A program made the translations under genes and the position numbers. This document shows positions 8,276-17,475 of a stretch of DNA of 64,000 nucleotides, piece by piece. Source of the stretch: Myxococcales bacterium (lineage in GTDB: Bacteria > Myxococcota_A > Polyangia > Nannocystales > Nannocystaceae); contig JACKDV010000003.1 in the NCBI GenBank assembly GCA_020633315.1, forward strand, positions 186,001 through 250,000, in the 5' to 3' direction. The notes below the pieces were generated by a model. The model was not told the DNA's origin. It ran no database searches and saw nothing but the letters and a program-made list of their open reading frames with translations. Positions within the stretch are counted from its first letter, which is position 1; each line of letters begins with the position of its first letter.

Positions 8276-9343
8276 ATGCTCGAGCGCGGCTACGAGGAGC
8301 ACACCACCCCCCGCACCAGCCCCCCCAGGCTGCTGCTCGCCGTGCTCGTCATGGCCCTCACCGTCGTCGGTGCCAACTGGGCCGTCGGCCGCTTCCTCGA
8401 CACCCAGGGCACCAACCTCGGCTACGTCTACATCGCCCACAAGTGGCGCGTGCTCTCCACCCTCGACGCCCCCGTCGACTGGCTCGTCCTCGGCGACTCC
8501 TCCGGCTCCCAAGCCTTCGACCCCCAGGTCCTCCACGACACCACCGGCAAGACCGCCATCAACCTCGGCACCATCGGCAACTTCGGCCTCTCCGACGACC
8601 TGTGGATGCTCGAGGAGTACATCGACCGCTTCGGCCCTCCCGAGCGCGTCGTGCTGATCCACGTCTACGACGTCTGGCATCGCTCCCTCAAGCCTTCCCT
8701 GATCGGACGGATCCCCCGGCCCTGGGTGCTCTCGGACCAGACCGCCGAGCGCTATGGCTTCGACCAGGAGGCCCGCCGCGACATCTTCCTCAACCGCTAC
8801 GTCCGCCTCTTTGCCGAGCGCACCTCCCTGCGCAAGAGCATCGAGTATGCCTGGCTGCGGCTGACCTCCGACGACGAGGAGCTCGCCGACGCCCGCAAGA
8901 AGGACCGCGCCCTGCCCCCCGAGGACCCCGAGCTCACCGACTCCGGCTTCGTCCGCATGTGTGGTGCCCTGCCCTCCGCCCTCAAGCGCGACTCCCGGGG
9001 CCACATGCGCTTCTTGAAGAAGCGACGGCCCAGGATCTCCAAGGACAACCGCGAGGCCCTGCTCTCCATCGCCAAGCTCGCCCAGCAGCACGGCTTTCCC
9101 GTCCACGTGATCAACGGCCCGCTGTACGAGCGCCTCGAGCGGAAGCCCGAGTTCCACGGCTACTTCGACCGCCAGGTCACCATGCTCCGCACGCTCGTCG
9201 AGGACTACCCCATGGTCCACATCGGCCCCAACGTCCTGGGCTTCGACAGCGCTCACCTCCAGAACGTCGACCACATCTCCTGCGACGCCACCGCCGACTA
9301 CACCCGATGGGCCATCGGCCAGGTCCTCCAGCCCGCCCCCTGA
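8276..9343 (+). CDS. SGNH-type acyltransferase partner, DltD/AlgX-like (copy 1)
   Basis: The protein has 355 residues with one N-terminal membrane anchor at about residues 20-40 and a periplasmic domain. The SGNH nucleophile motif is WLVLGDSSGSQAF. A DxxH pair near the C-terminus is seen in LGFDSAHLQNVDHIS. The gene follows the MBOAT gene by 16 bp, and the two probably act together in glycan acylation. The last residues differ between copies: here the protein ends QPAP, whereas copy 2 has ten extra residues before the same PAP ending, because the identical repeat stops just before the end of the gene. The exact acyl group and acceptor are unknown. Confidence 0.7.
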   Translation: MLERGYEEHTTPRTSPPRLLLAVLVMALTVVGANWAVGRFLDTQGTNLGYVYIAHKWRVLSTLDAPVDWLVLGDSSGSQAFDPQVLHDTTGKTAINLGTIGNFGLSDDLWMLEEYIDRFGPPERVVLIHVYDVWHRSLKPSLIGRIPRPWVLSDQTAERYGFDQEARRDIFLNRYVRLFAERTSLRKSIEYAWLRLTSDDEELADARKKDRALPPEDPELTDSGFVRMCGALPSALKRDSRGHMRFLKKRRPRISKDNREALLSIAKLAQQHGFPVHVINGPLYERLERKPEFHGYFDRQVTMLRTLVEDYPMVHIGPNVLGFDSAHLQNVDHISCDATADYTRWAIGQVLQPAP

Positions 9344-9346
9344 CGG

Positions 9347-9377
9347 TTCGACGCTCCCGAGCCGCCCGCCGTATACT
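9347..9377 (+). promoter_or_regulatory. Possible promoter TTCGAC-19-TATACT after the repeat
   Basis: TATACT at 9372-9377 is a good -10 match; TTCGAC at 9347-9352 is a weak -35 with long spacing. It lies directly after the repeat boundary and 34 bp before the methyltransferase at 9412, which would thus have its own promoter. Confidence 0.35.
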
Positions 9378-9411
9378 GCGTGCAGGGACGCGTCCCCGCC
9401 CGCCCGCGATC

Positions 9412-10014
9412 ATGGCCTCTGCCCACGGCAACCTCCAGAAGCACGAGAGCCGCAATCCGCTCCAGCGGGCCCTGATCCACCACTTCCACCAGCAGGCGAT
9501 CGCGCTGGTCCAGCAGGTGGCCCCTCGCACGGTCCTCGAGGTGGGCTGCGGCGAGGGCTACGTGCTCGATGCGCTCAGCCGCGGTGGGATCCGAGCCGGG
9601 CTCACGGGGGTCGACGTGTCGGCCGAGGCCATCGAGCGCGCGCGCGCGCGCCTGGGCGCCCGCGCCGAGCTCGAGCTGCGCGACGCCCACGAGCTGGCCG
9701 ACACCGACCAGCGCTTCGACCTGGTGATGATGCTCGAGGTCCTCGAGCACCTGCCTCGGCCCGCCGCCATGCTGCGCACCCTCGAGCGCCTCACCCGACG
9801 CCACGTGCTGCTGTCGGTGCCCTGGGAGCCGATGTTCCGCGGGCTCAACCTGCTGCGAGGCAAGCACCTGCGCGCCTGGGGCAACGACCCCGAGCACGTG
9901 CAGCACTGGAGCCGCCACGGCTTCCTGCGCTTCGTGGGCCAGCGCTTCCGCATCCTCGCCACCCCGCTGGTGGCCCCGTGGACCATGGTGCTCGCCGAGC
10001 GCCGCGACGCCTGA
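9412..10014 (+). CDS. SAM-dependent methyltransferase
   Basis: The protein has 200 residues and a compact class I methyltransferase fold. Motif I is VLEVGCGEGYVLDAL. The acidic strand-2 end is LTGVDVSAEAI. Motif IV is DLVMMLEVLEHLPRP. It belongs to the Methyltransf_11/25 type and is not closely similar to the cassette methyltransferase. ATG 9412 gives a sensible N-terminus, and a TATACT element lies upstream. It is followed after 22 bp by the GT39-like gene, so the two are likely co-transcribed. It sits at the exact place where the duplicated cassette ends in copy 1 and has no counterpart next to copy 2. The substrate is unknown. Confidence 0.75.
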   Translation: MASAHGNLQKHESRNPLQRALIHHFHQQAIALVQQVAPRTVLEVGCGEGYVLDALSRGGIRAGLTGVDVSAEAIERARARLGARAELELRDAHELADTDQRFDLVMMLEVLEHLPRPAAMLRTLERLTRRHVLLSVPWEPMFRGLNLLRGKHLRAWGNDPEHVQHWSRHGFLRFVGQRFRILATPLVAPWTMVLAERRDA

Positions 10015-10036
10015 GCGACCGAGGCAGGATCCCAGC

Positions 10037-11782
10037 ATGCGCGCCGCGAGCCCCCGAGCCGTCTTGCCCCCGTGGGCCCCGGCCCTGCCCCGCGGCGTGG
10101 GCGTGGCGCTCGACCTCGCCTCGGCCACGGCCATCGCCGTGGTGCTGGCGCTGGTGCTGCTCACCTTCCGCGACTACGGCATCACCTGGGACGAGACCTG
10201 GCACCTCAACTACGGCGACTTCATCCTGTCGTGGATCACCACCCTGGGCGAGGACGGCTCGGCGCTCTGCTACAAGTTCGACTACCTCTACGGCGGCGCC
10301 TTCGATCTACTCGGCGCGCTGCTGCGCCGCGTCTCGCCGCTTCCGCCCTACGACACCATCCACCTGCTGGGCGCGCTGGTGGGCGTGCTGGGCTTGCTGG
10401 GCACCTGGAGCCTCGCTCGCCGCCTGGGAGGCCCGCTCGCCGGCCTGGCCGCGGTGCTGCTGCTGGCCACCACGCCCTCGTACTACGGGCACATGTTCAG
10501 CAACCCCAAGGACCTGCCCTTCGCGGTGGGCTACGTGTGGGCCCTGGATGCGCTCGTCGAGGTGGTGCTGCGCCTGCCCCGGGTCCCCCGACGCGCCTGG
10601 CTGCGCTTCTCGATCGTGGCCGGCCTCACCATGGGGGTGCGCGTGGGCGGGATCCTGCTGCTGGTCTACCTCGGCGCGGTGGTGGTGGGCTCGGCCGTGC
10701 TGCGGGCGCGCGCCACCGGCAGCCTCGACGCCGGCATCGACACCGCCCGTCGCCTGGGCCGTCCCGCCCTCGCGGCGATGGCCGGCGCGTGGGTGGTGAT
10801 GCTCTCCACCTGGCCGTGGGCGCTGCTCGATCCAATGCGCCGCCCGTTCATGGCGCTGGGCCGCATGAGCCGCTTCGTCATGCACCGCCGCACCATGCCC
10901 TTCGCGGGCGAGGAGATGCTCACCACCGATCCCCGCTGGGACTACCTGCTGCACTACTTCGGGCTCAAGCTTCCGCTGCTGCTGCTGGCGCTGGTGCTCG
11001 TGGCCGCCGCGCTGTGCCTGCTGGCCCTGCGCCCCTCGCTGCACGCCCGCCTGCCCAAGGCCAAGCGCGACGTGGCGCTGGTGCTCGCGCTGGCCATCGT
11101 GGCGCCGCCCACCTACGCGGTCGTGGTGCGCTCGGTGCTCTACGACGGCCTGCGCCACTTCCTGTTCCTGGTGCCGCCCATGGCCGCGGTGGCCGCGGTC
11201 GCCCTGGTGCTGATCCCCCGCCTGCTGCCGCGCCGGTCCCTCGTGGTCGCGATCGGCCTGGCCCTGCTCACCGCCGGCGCGCTCTGCCGTCAGGTCTGGC
11301 AGATGCGAGCGCTGCACCCCTACCAGTACGTCTACTTCAACGAGCTCGAGGGCGGGCTGCCGGGCGCCTTCGGCAGCTACGACACCGACTACTACGGCGC
11401 CTCGTACAAGGAGGGCTTCCGCGTGCTCTCCGAGCACCTGTGGCAGACCGACCACGAGGCGTACCTGAACAACCGCTACGCGGTCACCGGCTGCATCCCC
11501 GACTTCATCGCGGTGGAGTACGTGGACGGCAACCTGGCGTGGATCGAGCGCGGCCACAAGGGCGCCCAGTTCTACCTGGGCTACACCCGCTCCAACTGCG
11601 ACCAGCGCCACCGCAACCGCCCCGTGATGCTGGAGGTGGAGCGCGAGAGCACCATGCTGCTGGTGATCCGCGACATGCGTCGCCCCCCCAAGGCCGACGC
11701 CGACCAGCCCAACCCCGCCGACGGCGAGGCGGGCGAGGAGGCCGACGACGAGGACGAGGGCGCCGAGGACGAGGCGGGCTGA
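10037..11782 (+). CDS. GT39/ArnT-like membrane glycosyltransferase
   Basis: The protein has 581 residues with about ten transmembrane helices. The first periplasmic loop carries the acidic pair in DYGITWDETWHLNYG, the catalytic-type motif of GT-C enzymes such as protein O-mannosyltransferases and ArnT. A second conserved-looking block is MFSNPKDLPFAVGY. The C-terminus is highly acidic (EEADDEDEG). Such enzymes use polyprenyl-phosphate sugars as donors on the periplasmic side, which fits with the GtrB-like gene 51 bp downstream that could make the donor. AGGA lies 9 bp before the ATG. The acceptor (lipid, protein or glycan) cannot be determined. Confidence 0.65.
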   Translation: MRAASPRAVLPPWAPALPRGVGVALDLASATAIAVVLALVLLTFRDYGITWDETWHLNYGDFILSWITTLGEDGSALCYKFDYLYGGAFDLLGALLRRVSPLPPYDTIHLLGALVGVLGLLGTWSLARRLGGPLAGLAAVLLLATTPSYYGHMFSNPKDLPFAVGYVWALDALVEVVLRLPRVPRRAWLRFSIVAGLTMGVRVGGILLLVYLGAVVVGSAVLRARATGSLDAGIDTARRLGRPALAAMAGAWVVMLSTWPWALLDPMRRPFMALGRMSRFVMHRRTMPFAGEEMLTTDPRWDYLLHYFGLKLPLLLLALVLVAAALCLLALRPSLHARLPKAKRDVALVLALAIVAPPTYAVVVRSVLYDGLRHFLFLVPPMAAVAAVALVLIPRLLPRRSLVVAIGLALLTAGALCRQVWQMRALHPYQYVYFNELEGGLPGAFGSYDTDYYGASYKEGFRVLSEHLWQTDHEAYLNNRYAVTGCIPDFIAVEYVDGNLAWIERGHKGAQFYLGYTRSNCDQRHRNRPVMLEVERESTMLLVIRDMRRPPKADADQPNPADGEAGEEADDEDEGAEDEAG

Positions 11783-11817
11783 TGCGCCTCCCCGCGACCC
11801 CTCCACGCCGCCTGGGG

Positions 11818-11823
11818 TAGTCT
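11818..11823 (+). promoter_or_regulatory. -10-like TAGTCT before the second GtrB-like gene
   Basis: TAGTCT ends 10 bp before GTG 11834. A TTG at 11825 is an alternative start but would lie almost on top of this element. The spacing matches the pattern seen at other genes in the window. Confidence 0.35.
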
Positions 11824-11833
11824 CTTGTCCGTC

Positions 11834-12928
11834 GTGACCCCATCGTCCCCGCCCGGACCGGAGATCTCGATCGTCGTCCCCGTGCTCAACGAGGTCGAGT
11901 CGCTGGCACAGCTCTACCAGGAGCTCCACGAGGCGCTGCGAGCCCTGGGCCGCTCCTACGAGATCCTGTTCGTGGACGACGGCAGCACCGACGGCTCCGG
12001 CGACCGCCTCGACGCCATCGCCGACGCCGATCCGCAGGTGCGGGTGGTCCACTTCCGCAAGAACTTCGGCAAGTCCCCCGCCCTCAACGCGGCCTTCGAA
12101 CGGGTCGCGGGCCAGATCGTCCTCACCCTCGACGCCGACCTGCAGGACGACCCCGCGATGATCCCCGAGTTCATCGCCCGCATCGAGGCGGGGGCCGACC
12201 TGGTCTCGGGCTGGAAGCAGCAGCGCCACGACCCCGTGGGCAAGACCGCCCCCTCCAAGCTGTTCAACTGGGTGGTGCGGCGGGTCAGCGGCGTGCAGCT
12301 GATGGACTTCAACTGCGGCTTCAAGGCCTACCGCCTCGAGTGCATCCGCGAGCTGTCGGTCTACGGCGGCTTCCACCGCTTCCTGCCCGTGCTCGCGGGC
12401 TGGAAGGGCTACTCGGTGGAGCAGCTCGTGGTCCGCCACCGGCCGCGAGCGCACGGCAGCTCCAAGTTCGGGGTCACGCGCTACTTCGACGGCATGCTCG
12501 ACCTGCTCACCGTGCTCATGGTCACGCGCTACCGCACCCGCCCCCTGCACTTCTTCGGGGTGCTGGGAGCCGCCAGCGGCAGCGTGGGCGTGCTGCTGCT
12601 CAGCTACCTCACCGTGCTGTGGTTCCAGGGCGAGCCCATCGGCCACCGGCCCCTGCTCACCCTGGGCGTGCTGCTCACCCTGGCCGCGGTGCAATTCATC
12701 GGCGTGGGGCTGGTGGGCGAGCTGCTGGTGCGCACCACCATCTCCTCGCGCGAGGTGTTCTCGATCCGCTCCACCCGGGGCTTCCCCAGCGACAGCCCCC
12801 GCGCCCTGCCGTCGAGCGCCGGATCCCCCGCGCTCGTCCCGGCGCCCTCCGCCATGACCACGAGCGTCGACGTCACCGTCGACGACGGCCCCGCGGCGCC
12901 GCTTGACGCCCCAGACGGCTTCTCCTAG
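11834..12928 (+). CDS. GtrB/DPM1-like glycosyltransferase (distant paralogue of the cassette enzyme)
   Basis: The protein has 364 residues. GT2 motifs are ISIVVPVLNE, DDGSTDGSGD and DADLQDDP. RAHGSSKFGVTRYFDG corresponds to the GtrB/ArnC region, and two transmembrane helices follow near residues 235-300. It is the same family as the cassette enzyme at 3921 but clearly diverged, so it belongs to an older split. The last 60 residues are a Ser/Pro/Asp-rich tail not typical of the family. GTG 11834 is preferred to TTG 11825 because of the -10-like element just upstream. It probably charges polyprenyl phosphate with a sugar for the GT39-like or the next membrane protein. Confidence 0.8.
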   Translation: MTPSSPPGPEISIVVPVLNEVESLAQLYQELHEALRALGRSYEILFVDDGSTDGSGDRLDAIADADPQVRVVHFRKNFGKSPALNAAFERVAGQIVLTLDADLQDDPAMIPEFIARIEAGADLVSGWKQQRHDPVGKTAPSKLFNWVVRRVSGVQLMDFNCGFKAYRLECIRELSVYGGFHRFLPVLAGWKGYSVEQLVVRHRPRAHGSSKFGVTRYFDGMLDLLTVLMVTRYRTRPLHFFGVLGAASGSVGVLLLSYLTVLWFQGEPIGHRPLLTLGVLLTLAAVQFIGVGLVGELLVRTTISSREVFSIRSTRGFPSDSPRALPSSAGSPALVPAPSAMTTSVDVTVDDGPAAPLDAPDGFS

Positions 12929-12931
12929 CGT
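12903..12931 (+). promoter_or_regulatory. Promoter TTGACG-17-TAGCGT
   Basis: TTGACG at 12903-12908 and TAGCGT at 12926-12931, with an ideal 17-bp spacer, overlap the end of the upstream gene. The next start is ATG 12962. The element is nearly the same as the cassette promoter at 3880-3909. Confidence 0.5.
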
Positions 12932-12961
12932 CGGCGGTCGGTGGCCCCGCCACCCCCTGCT

Positions 12962-15505
12962 ATGCCTTCGACGTCCCTGCCGCTGTGGCGCCGCATATCG
13001 CTCGCCGTCCTCCTGCTGGTCGCCGTGCGCTTGCTGGCGACCCAGTTCCCCGACCACTACCCCATGGAGGAGTGGCTGTTCTGGCGCTACCTGCGTTACT
13101 GGGCGTGGTGCGGCGTGGTCAGCCTCGGCTGCCTGGGCACCGGTGAGCAGATCGTGCGACGGCTGGTGGGGCGCCTGCGGGGCCTGCACCTGCACCTGTT
13201 CACCAGCCTGGCGGTGGGCGTCTTCGCCTTCGGCGTGCTGCTGTTCCTCACCGGCCTGCTGGGCCTGTACGGCCCCACCCTGTTCTGGCTGCTGCCGCTT
13301 TCGATGGTGGCGATCGGGGCCCCGCGCCTGTGGGAGCTCAAGACCCGCGTGGCGCCCCGCCTGCGCCGGCTCTCCCCCGCGCGGGTGGGCGGCCTGGGCC
13401 TGCTCATCGTGCTGTTCGGGGCCTACGGCTTCCTGCTGGTCTACACCGGCGTGCTCACCCCCGAGAACGCGATGTTCGACTCGCGGTGGAAGCACATGGC
13501 CCTGGCCGAGACCTACGCGGCCTACGGCGGAGTGATGCGCTTCGACCAGGGCTGGCTGTTCTCCACCCGGCCCCACTTCGCCAGCTTCCTGTACACCTGG
13601 GGCTTCCTCATCCCCGACGGCGAGCTCTTCGATCGCATCGAGCTGTGCGCCCACCTCGAGTTCACCCTGTTCGCGTGGACCACCCTGCTGGGGATCCCCG
13701 CCCTGGTGCGCTGGCTGGTCCCCCGCGCCGACCCCAAGCTGGTGTGGGCCGCCCGCTTCCTGTTCCCCGGGGTGTTCCTCTACGACTCCAACCTCAGCGT
13801 GGGGGCCGACCACGTGGCGGCCACCTTCGTGATCCCCATCGTGCTCGTCAGCCACGAGGTGATCCGCAAGCGCTTCCACCTGGGCATGTGCGCCCTGCTG
13901 GGGCTCTTGCTCGCCGCCATCGTGCTGGTCAAGGAGACCGCGGGGCTGATGCTGCTGCCGGTGCCGGTGGTGATGGTGGCGGTGGCCATGGGCTGGCAGG
14001 CGCTGCGGCCCCGGCCCGGCGACGGGCGCCTGCACTGGCTGCTCGGCCCGCTGGTCATCTCGCTGTCGGCCATCGTCTGCAGCGCGCCGCTGTGGCTCAC
14101 CAACCTGGTGTGGCACGGCGATCCGCTCTACCCCAACCTCCACACCATGTTCGAGGTGCGACCCTGGGCCCCCGACGCCGACTACATGTTCGACTGGGGC
14201 TACAAGGACTTCCAGTTCGGCGGCTGGTCGCCGGGCAAGGACGGCCGCTTCGTCGAGACCCTCAAGGTGCTGGTCACCTGGTCGTTCGAGCCCCACGACT
14301 GGGCCGCCTTCCACGGCAAGCGCCCCGTGATCGGCTCGCTGGTCACCCTGCTGCTGCCCGCCCTGCTGCTGCTGAGAGGCAGCCGGCGCCCGTGGATGGC
14401 CGCGGTGTGGATCCACGTGGGCCTGGTGGTGTGGTTCAACCTGCTGCCGCAGGACCGCTACCTGCAGGCCATGATGCCGCTGATGGCGGGCTTCGTGGGC
14501 GCGGTGCTCACCCTGGCCTGGCGCCAGCGGATACGGATCACCCTCTCGCTGCTGGTGCTGCTGCAGATCGTCTGGGGCGGCGACGTCTACTTCATCCACC
14601 GCAACCAGCTCAAGCGCGTGGTGGCGCTGTTCGCCGCGGGCGACGACGGCAACTTCGAGGATCGCCTGCGCACGCAGGGGGCGTGGCACGACATCGGCAA
14701 GGCGCTGCCGCCCGACGCCCGCCTGCTGGTGCACGAGGTCCACCCGCACCTGGGCACGGGGGTGGTCACCATCCCCGACTTCCAGACCTGGCAGTTCGGG
14801 CTGAGCTACGGGCTGATGAAGTCCCCGCGGGAGCTGTGGGACGCCTACCGCGAGCTGGGCATCACCCACGTCTTCTTTCGCATGCGCAGCCGCTCGTGGG
14901 ACAGCCTCACCGGCGACATCCTCTTCCACCTGCTCGCGCGGCGCTACGCGGTGAACGTGCAGCGCTTCGGGGGGACCTACGTGGGCGAGATGCCCACCGA
15001 GCCCCCTCCGGGCGAGGGCGAGTTCGAGGACACGGTGGCGGTGGCCGGCTGCCCGCGGGGCGGCCTGAAGTCGGGGCTCTACCGGGTGACCGACCTCAAC
15101 ACCCCCATGTTCGGCCCCAAGAAGACCGAGTACCCGGAGCCGCGGGTCCCCGCCACCAAGGAGCGCCCCATCGAGGAGCTGGTGGACGAGGCCACCTTCG
15201 TGGTGGTCGACCCCAAGTGCGTGTCCAAGGTGCGGACGGTGCTGCGCAGCGACTTCGAGCAGTGGGCCAAGCGAGACCGACGCTCGCGGCTGCGCAACCG
15301 CGGCTACCACATCTGGGCCCGCAAGGCGGCCAAGAAGGGCAAGAAGGGCTCCCGGCTCGAGCCCACCCGCGACACCGAGCCCGACGAGGATCTCGACGAG
15401 GACGAGGAGCCCGAGGACGGGGGCGAGGACGAGCCCACCGCCCGCCGCAAGAAGCCGAGCCCCGCGGTCCGGGACGCCGAGGACGACGACCCCGAGGCGG
15501 AGTAG
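12962..15505 (+). CDS. Large polytopic membrane protein, possible GT-C glycosyltransferase
   Basis: The protein has 847 residues. At least ten hydrophobic segments lie between residues 10 and 550, followed by a periplasmic-type domain of about 200 residues and a strongly charged C-terminal tail (Lys-rich, then Asp/Glu-rich). The block around residue 165, EPENAMFDSRW-like with a downstream DQGW, is suggestive of the first loop of GT-C enzymes, but I do not recognise a named family with confidence. It ends a run of same-strand glycan genes. ATG 12962 gives a short polar N-terminus before the first helix; a GTG-type start further upstream would add only Pro-rich residues. Its function is inferred only from context. 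Confidence 0.6.
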   Translation: MPSTSLPLWRRISLAVLLLVAVRLLATQFPDHYPMEEWLFWRYLRYWAWCGVVSLGCLGTGEQIVRRLVGRLRGLHLHLFTSLAVGVFAFGVLLFLTGLLGLYGPTLFWLLPLSMVAIGAPRLWELKTRVAPRLRRLSPARVGGLGLLIVLFGAYGFLLVYTGVLTPENAMFDSRWKHMALAETYAAYGGVMRFDQGWLFSTRPHFASFLYTWGFLIPDGELFDRIELCAHLEFTLFAWTTLLGIPALVRWLVPRADPKLVWAARFLFPGVFLYDSNLSVGADHVAATFVIPIVLVSHEVIRKRFHLGMCALLGLLLAAIVLVKETAGLMLLPVPVVMVAVAMGWQALRPRPGDGRLHWLLGPLVISLSAIVCSAPLWLTNLVWHGDPLYPNLHTMFEVRPWAPDADYMFDWGYKDFQFGGWSPGKDGRFVETLKVLVTWSFEPHDWAAFHGKRPVIGSLVTLLLPALLLLRGSRRPWMAAVWIHVGLVVWFNLLPQDRYLQAMMPLMAGFVGAVLTLAWRQRIRITLSLLVLLQIVWGGDVYFIHRNQLKRVVALFAAGDDGNFEDRLRTQGAWHDIGKALPPDARLLVHEVHPHLGTGVVTIPDFQTWQFGLSYGLMKSPRELWDAYRELGITHVFFRMRSRSWDSLTGDILFHLLARRYAVNVQRFGGTYVGEMPTEPPPGEGEFEDTVAVAGCPRGGLKSGLYRVTDLNTPMFGPKKTEYPEPRVPATKERPIEELVDEATFVVVDPKCVSKVRTVLRSDFEQWAKRDRRSRLRNRGYHIWARKAAKKGKKGSRLEPTRDTEPDEDLDEDEEPEDGGEDEPTARRKKPSPAVRDAEDDDPEAE

Positions 15506-15586
15506 CAGCCTCCCGCGGCCGGCGAGGCAGCGGAGGCCCGAGCGTCTCCGCCCCGTCCGCGTCCCTGCCCCGGAGCCCCGTGCGGG

Positions 15587-17449
15587 CTACGGGATGTAGA
15601 TCTGCTCGGACTTCATCCCGCCCGGGTAGGCGTAGGACGAGAAGCAGACCAGCGGCTCCTTGGGGTTGGGGTTGACCGGGTCGTAGCAGGTCTCGTTGGG
15701 CTCGTTGGTGGTCCAGCCCATCTGCACGATGCCGAAGGGCACCCCGCTCTCGATGATGTAGGTGCCTTCCGTGATCGGGTGGTTGGCCACCTCGTAGGTC
15801 GCGTTGACGGGGACGAACTCGTCCTCGGGGATCGACTCGGACACCACGCCGTTGTCGAGGTACACCGCGGGGCCGCCGCGCTCGCGGATGACCTGCACGA
15901 AGTTGAGCGGGTAGCCCACGGCGGTGCTGAACACGTAGCGCTTGAGGAACTGCTCGACCGGCACCGACTGCGACATCGCCGGGTCGCCGTAGATGGTGGC
16001 CTCGGTGACGGGCTCTCCCTCGCGCCGGCTGCTCTGCAGGTACTGCACCGGCATGATCACGCCGGGCTGGTTGCCGGGTCCGTCGCCCTGCACGAAGAAG
16101 TGCGTGCCCTGGGCCACGCTCAGCTCCAGATACGAGCCGCGGGAGGGTAGCAGGCAGCCGCTGCCGTCCCACACGCCGTCGCGGGTGCCGGTGTTGGCGC
16201 AGGCGTCCTCCGTGAGCACCTGGGGCTCGGTGGTCACCGTCACGTCGGTCGCCCCCGAGAACACCCGCCAGTAGTGGCGCTCCTCCTGGCGCCGGGGCGA
16301 CGCGGCGGCCACGTAGCGCTCGCCCCAGTAGGCCAGCGGGATCACCAGCTCCTGCAGCGGATCGCAGTTGCCGGTCTCGGGCATCTCGCGGATCGGCACC
16401 CGCGAGCAGCGGTTGCCCGACCACACCATGATGGGCTTGTCGGAGCGGATCACCGTGCCCGACAGATCGCGCAGGTCCGGGTCCTTCATGTCGATCTCCG
16501 ACGCGGCGATCCGTGCGGTGTCGAAGCGGTTCATGGGCAGCGGCGGGCTGGTGGTGCCCGCCTCCACGAAGCCGATGTTGATCCCCGTGCCCGCGGTGTT
16601 GACCGGCGGGGTCCAGGTGATGGTGGTGAAGTCCTCGAGAGCCACCACCTCGAACCAGCTCGGCTCGCCGTCGCCGTTGAAGCCCTCGGCGTGCGGCGCA
16701 TAGGTGATGGCCACATAGGTCTGCCCCGCCGTGGTCTCGGGCAGCAGCAGCGAGGAGTCGTTGCCGCTGCCCACCGCGAGCGGGCCGTGTAGGTAGGCGA
16801 CCACCGGCACGTCGGACTCCACCCGGAACACGCCTCCGGTGCGGAAGAACGACGAGGTGCCCAGCACGAAGTCGGTGTCGAGCGGGAACACGGTGCTCTC
16901 GAGGGGGGCCAGCACCACCGGATCGTCCACCGGCTCCTCCGTGCGGGAGCCCTCGGGGACCTGGTAGAGCTGGACGGTGGCGGTGAGATCCTCGTTGGGG
17001 TTGGCGACGATGAGCCCGTCGGGGTTCTCGGGGGCCACGTGCAGCGCCCGGTTGGCGATGAACGAGCAGCCCGCCGACGAGGGCAGCTCGGCCTCCACGT
17101 CGCAGGGCCCGATGCAGCGATCCACGGTGCAGGTGTCGTCGTTCTCGTCGCAGGCCACGCACTGCTCGTTGAGATCGCAAGGCTCCATCGACCAGGACAG
17201 ACCGGTCAGATCGCAGGTCTCGATGAAGCCCTGGCCGCGGCAGCGCTGCTCGCCGGGATCGCAGCGCTCCACCGGCTCCCCGGTGCCGCTGGAGTCGACC
17301 GAGCTCTGCGTGGTCTGGCCCGTGCCGTCGCCGTCCATTCCGGGCGGCGGGTCCTCGTGACACGCCCCGGGCACGGTGGCGATGGCGAGCGCGACGAGGA
17401 CGGTACCGAGGGGACGGGAGGCCGGGGGGGTGACGGTTCTCGTTGTCAT
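15587..17449 (-). CDS. IgGFc-binding-type surface lipoprotein
   Basis: The protein has 620 residues. The signal peptide ends in a lipobox-like TVPGAC with Cys30. A Gly/Thr/Asp-rich linker and a short Cys-rich segment (EQRCRGQGF, DLNEQCVAC, DDTCTVDRC) follow. The rest resembles the IgGFc-binding N-terminal domain common in myxobacterial lipoproteins: beta-rich, with ANPNEDLTATVQLYQVP, YLHGPLAVGSGNDSSLLLP and VPVNATYEVANHPI. The domain name comes from a mucosal protein; no binding activity is proven in bacteria. The gene lies 26 bp downstream of the FG-GAP lipoprotein gene on the same strand, so they form an operon. It probably decorates the outer membrane surface. Confidence 0.7.
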   Translation of the reverse strand: MTTRTVTPPASRPLGTVLVALAIATVPGACHEDPPPGMDGDGTGQTTQSSVDSSGTGEPVERCDPGEQRCRGQGFIETCDLTGLSWSMEPCDLNEQCVACDENDDTCTVDRCIGPCDVEAELPSSAGCSFIANRALHVAPENPDGLIVANPNEDLTATVQLYQVPEGSRTEEPVDDPVVLAPLESTVFPLDTDFVLGTSSFFRTGGVFRVESDVPVVAYLHGPLAVGSGNDSSLLLPETTAGQTYVAITYAPHAEGFNGDGEPSWFEVVALEDFTTITWTPPVNTAGTGINIGFVEAGTTSPPLPMNRFDTARIAASEIDMKDPDLRDLSGTVIRSDKPIMVWSGNRCSRVPIREMPETGNCDPLQELVIPLAYWGERYVAAASPRRQEERHYWRVFSGATDVTVTTEPQVLTEDACANTGTRDGVWDGSGCLLPSRGSYLELSVAQGTHFFVQGDGPGNQPGVIMPVQYLQSSRREGEPVTEATIYGDPAMSQSVPVEQFLKRYVFSTAVGYPLNFVQVIRERGGPAVYLDNGVVSESIPEDEFVPVNATYEVANHPITEGTYIIESGVPFGIVQMGWTTNEPNETCYDPVNPNPKEPLVCFSSYAYPGGMKSEQIYIP

Positions 17450-17475
17450 CGTGATTCCAGGGGTTGGGGGCGCGC

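Larger units (their letters stand above)
3825..9335 (+). repeat. 5,511-bp direct repeat, copy 1 (five-gene sugar cassette)
   Basis: The segment is repeated at 26647-32157 with a constant offset of 22,822. I found no mismatch in the stretches compared, and translations in several overlapping frames are identical, so silent sites agree too. It starts at TGCGCTCAGCCC, upstream of the glycosyltransferase promoter. It ends five codons before the stop of the SGNH gene in this copy. No transposase, terminal inverted repeat or target-site duplication was seen at the edges. Confidence 0.95.

Noticed and set aside
5506..8277. Minus-strand frame of 923 codons opposite the epimerase and MBOAT genes (also in the second repeat)
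   Set aside because: Low-complexity Gly/Val/Glu/Asp translation with no homology features; the plus strand is well explained.
3825..9335. The 5.5-kb repeat as a transposon or integron
   Set aside because: No transposase or integrase, no terminal inverted repeats and no target-site duplication at the edges.
10307..15310. Minus-strand open frame of about 1,667 codons opposite the glycosyltransferase genes
   Set aside because: It is His/Gln/Gly/Glu-rich with no motif and lies opposite several genes with clear families. Long antisense frames are expected at this GC content.
15570..15590. Terminator between convergent genes at 15.5 kb (AGCCC-5-GGGCT)
   Set aside because: The stem is only 5 bp, overlaps a stop codon and has no T-tract.
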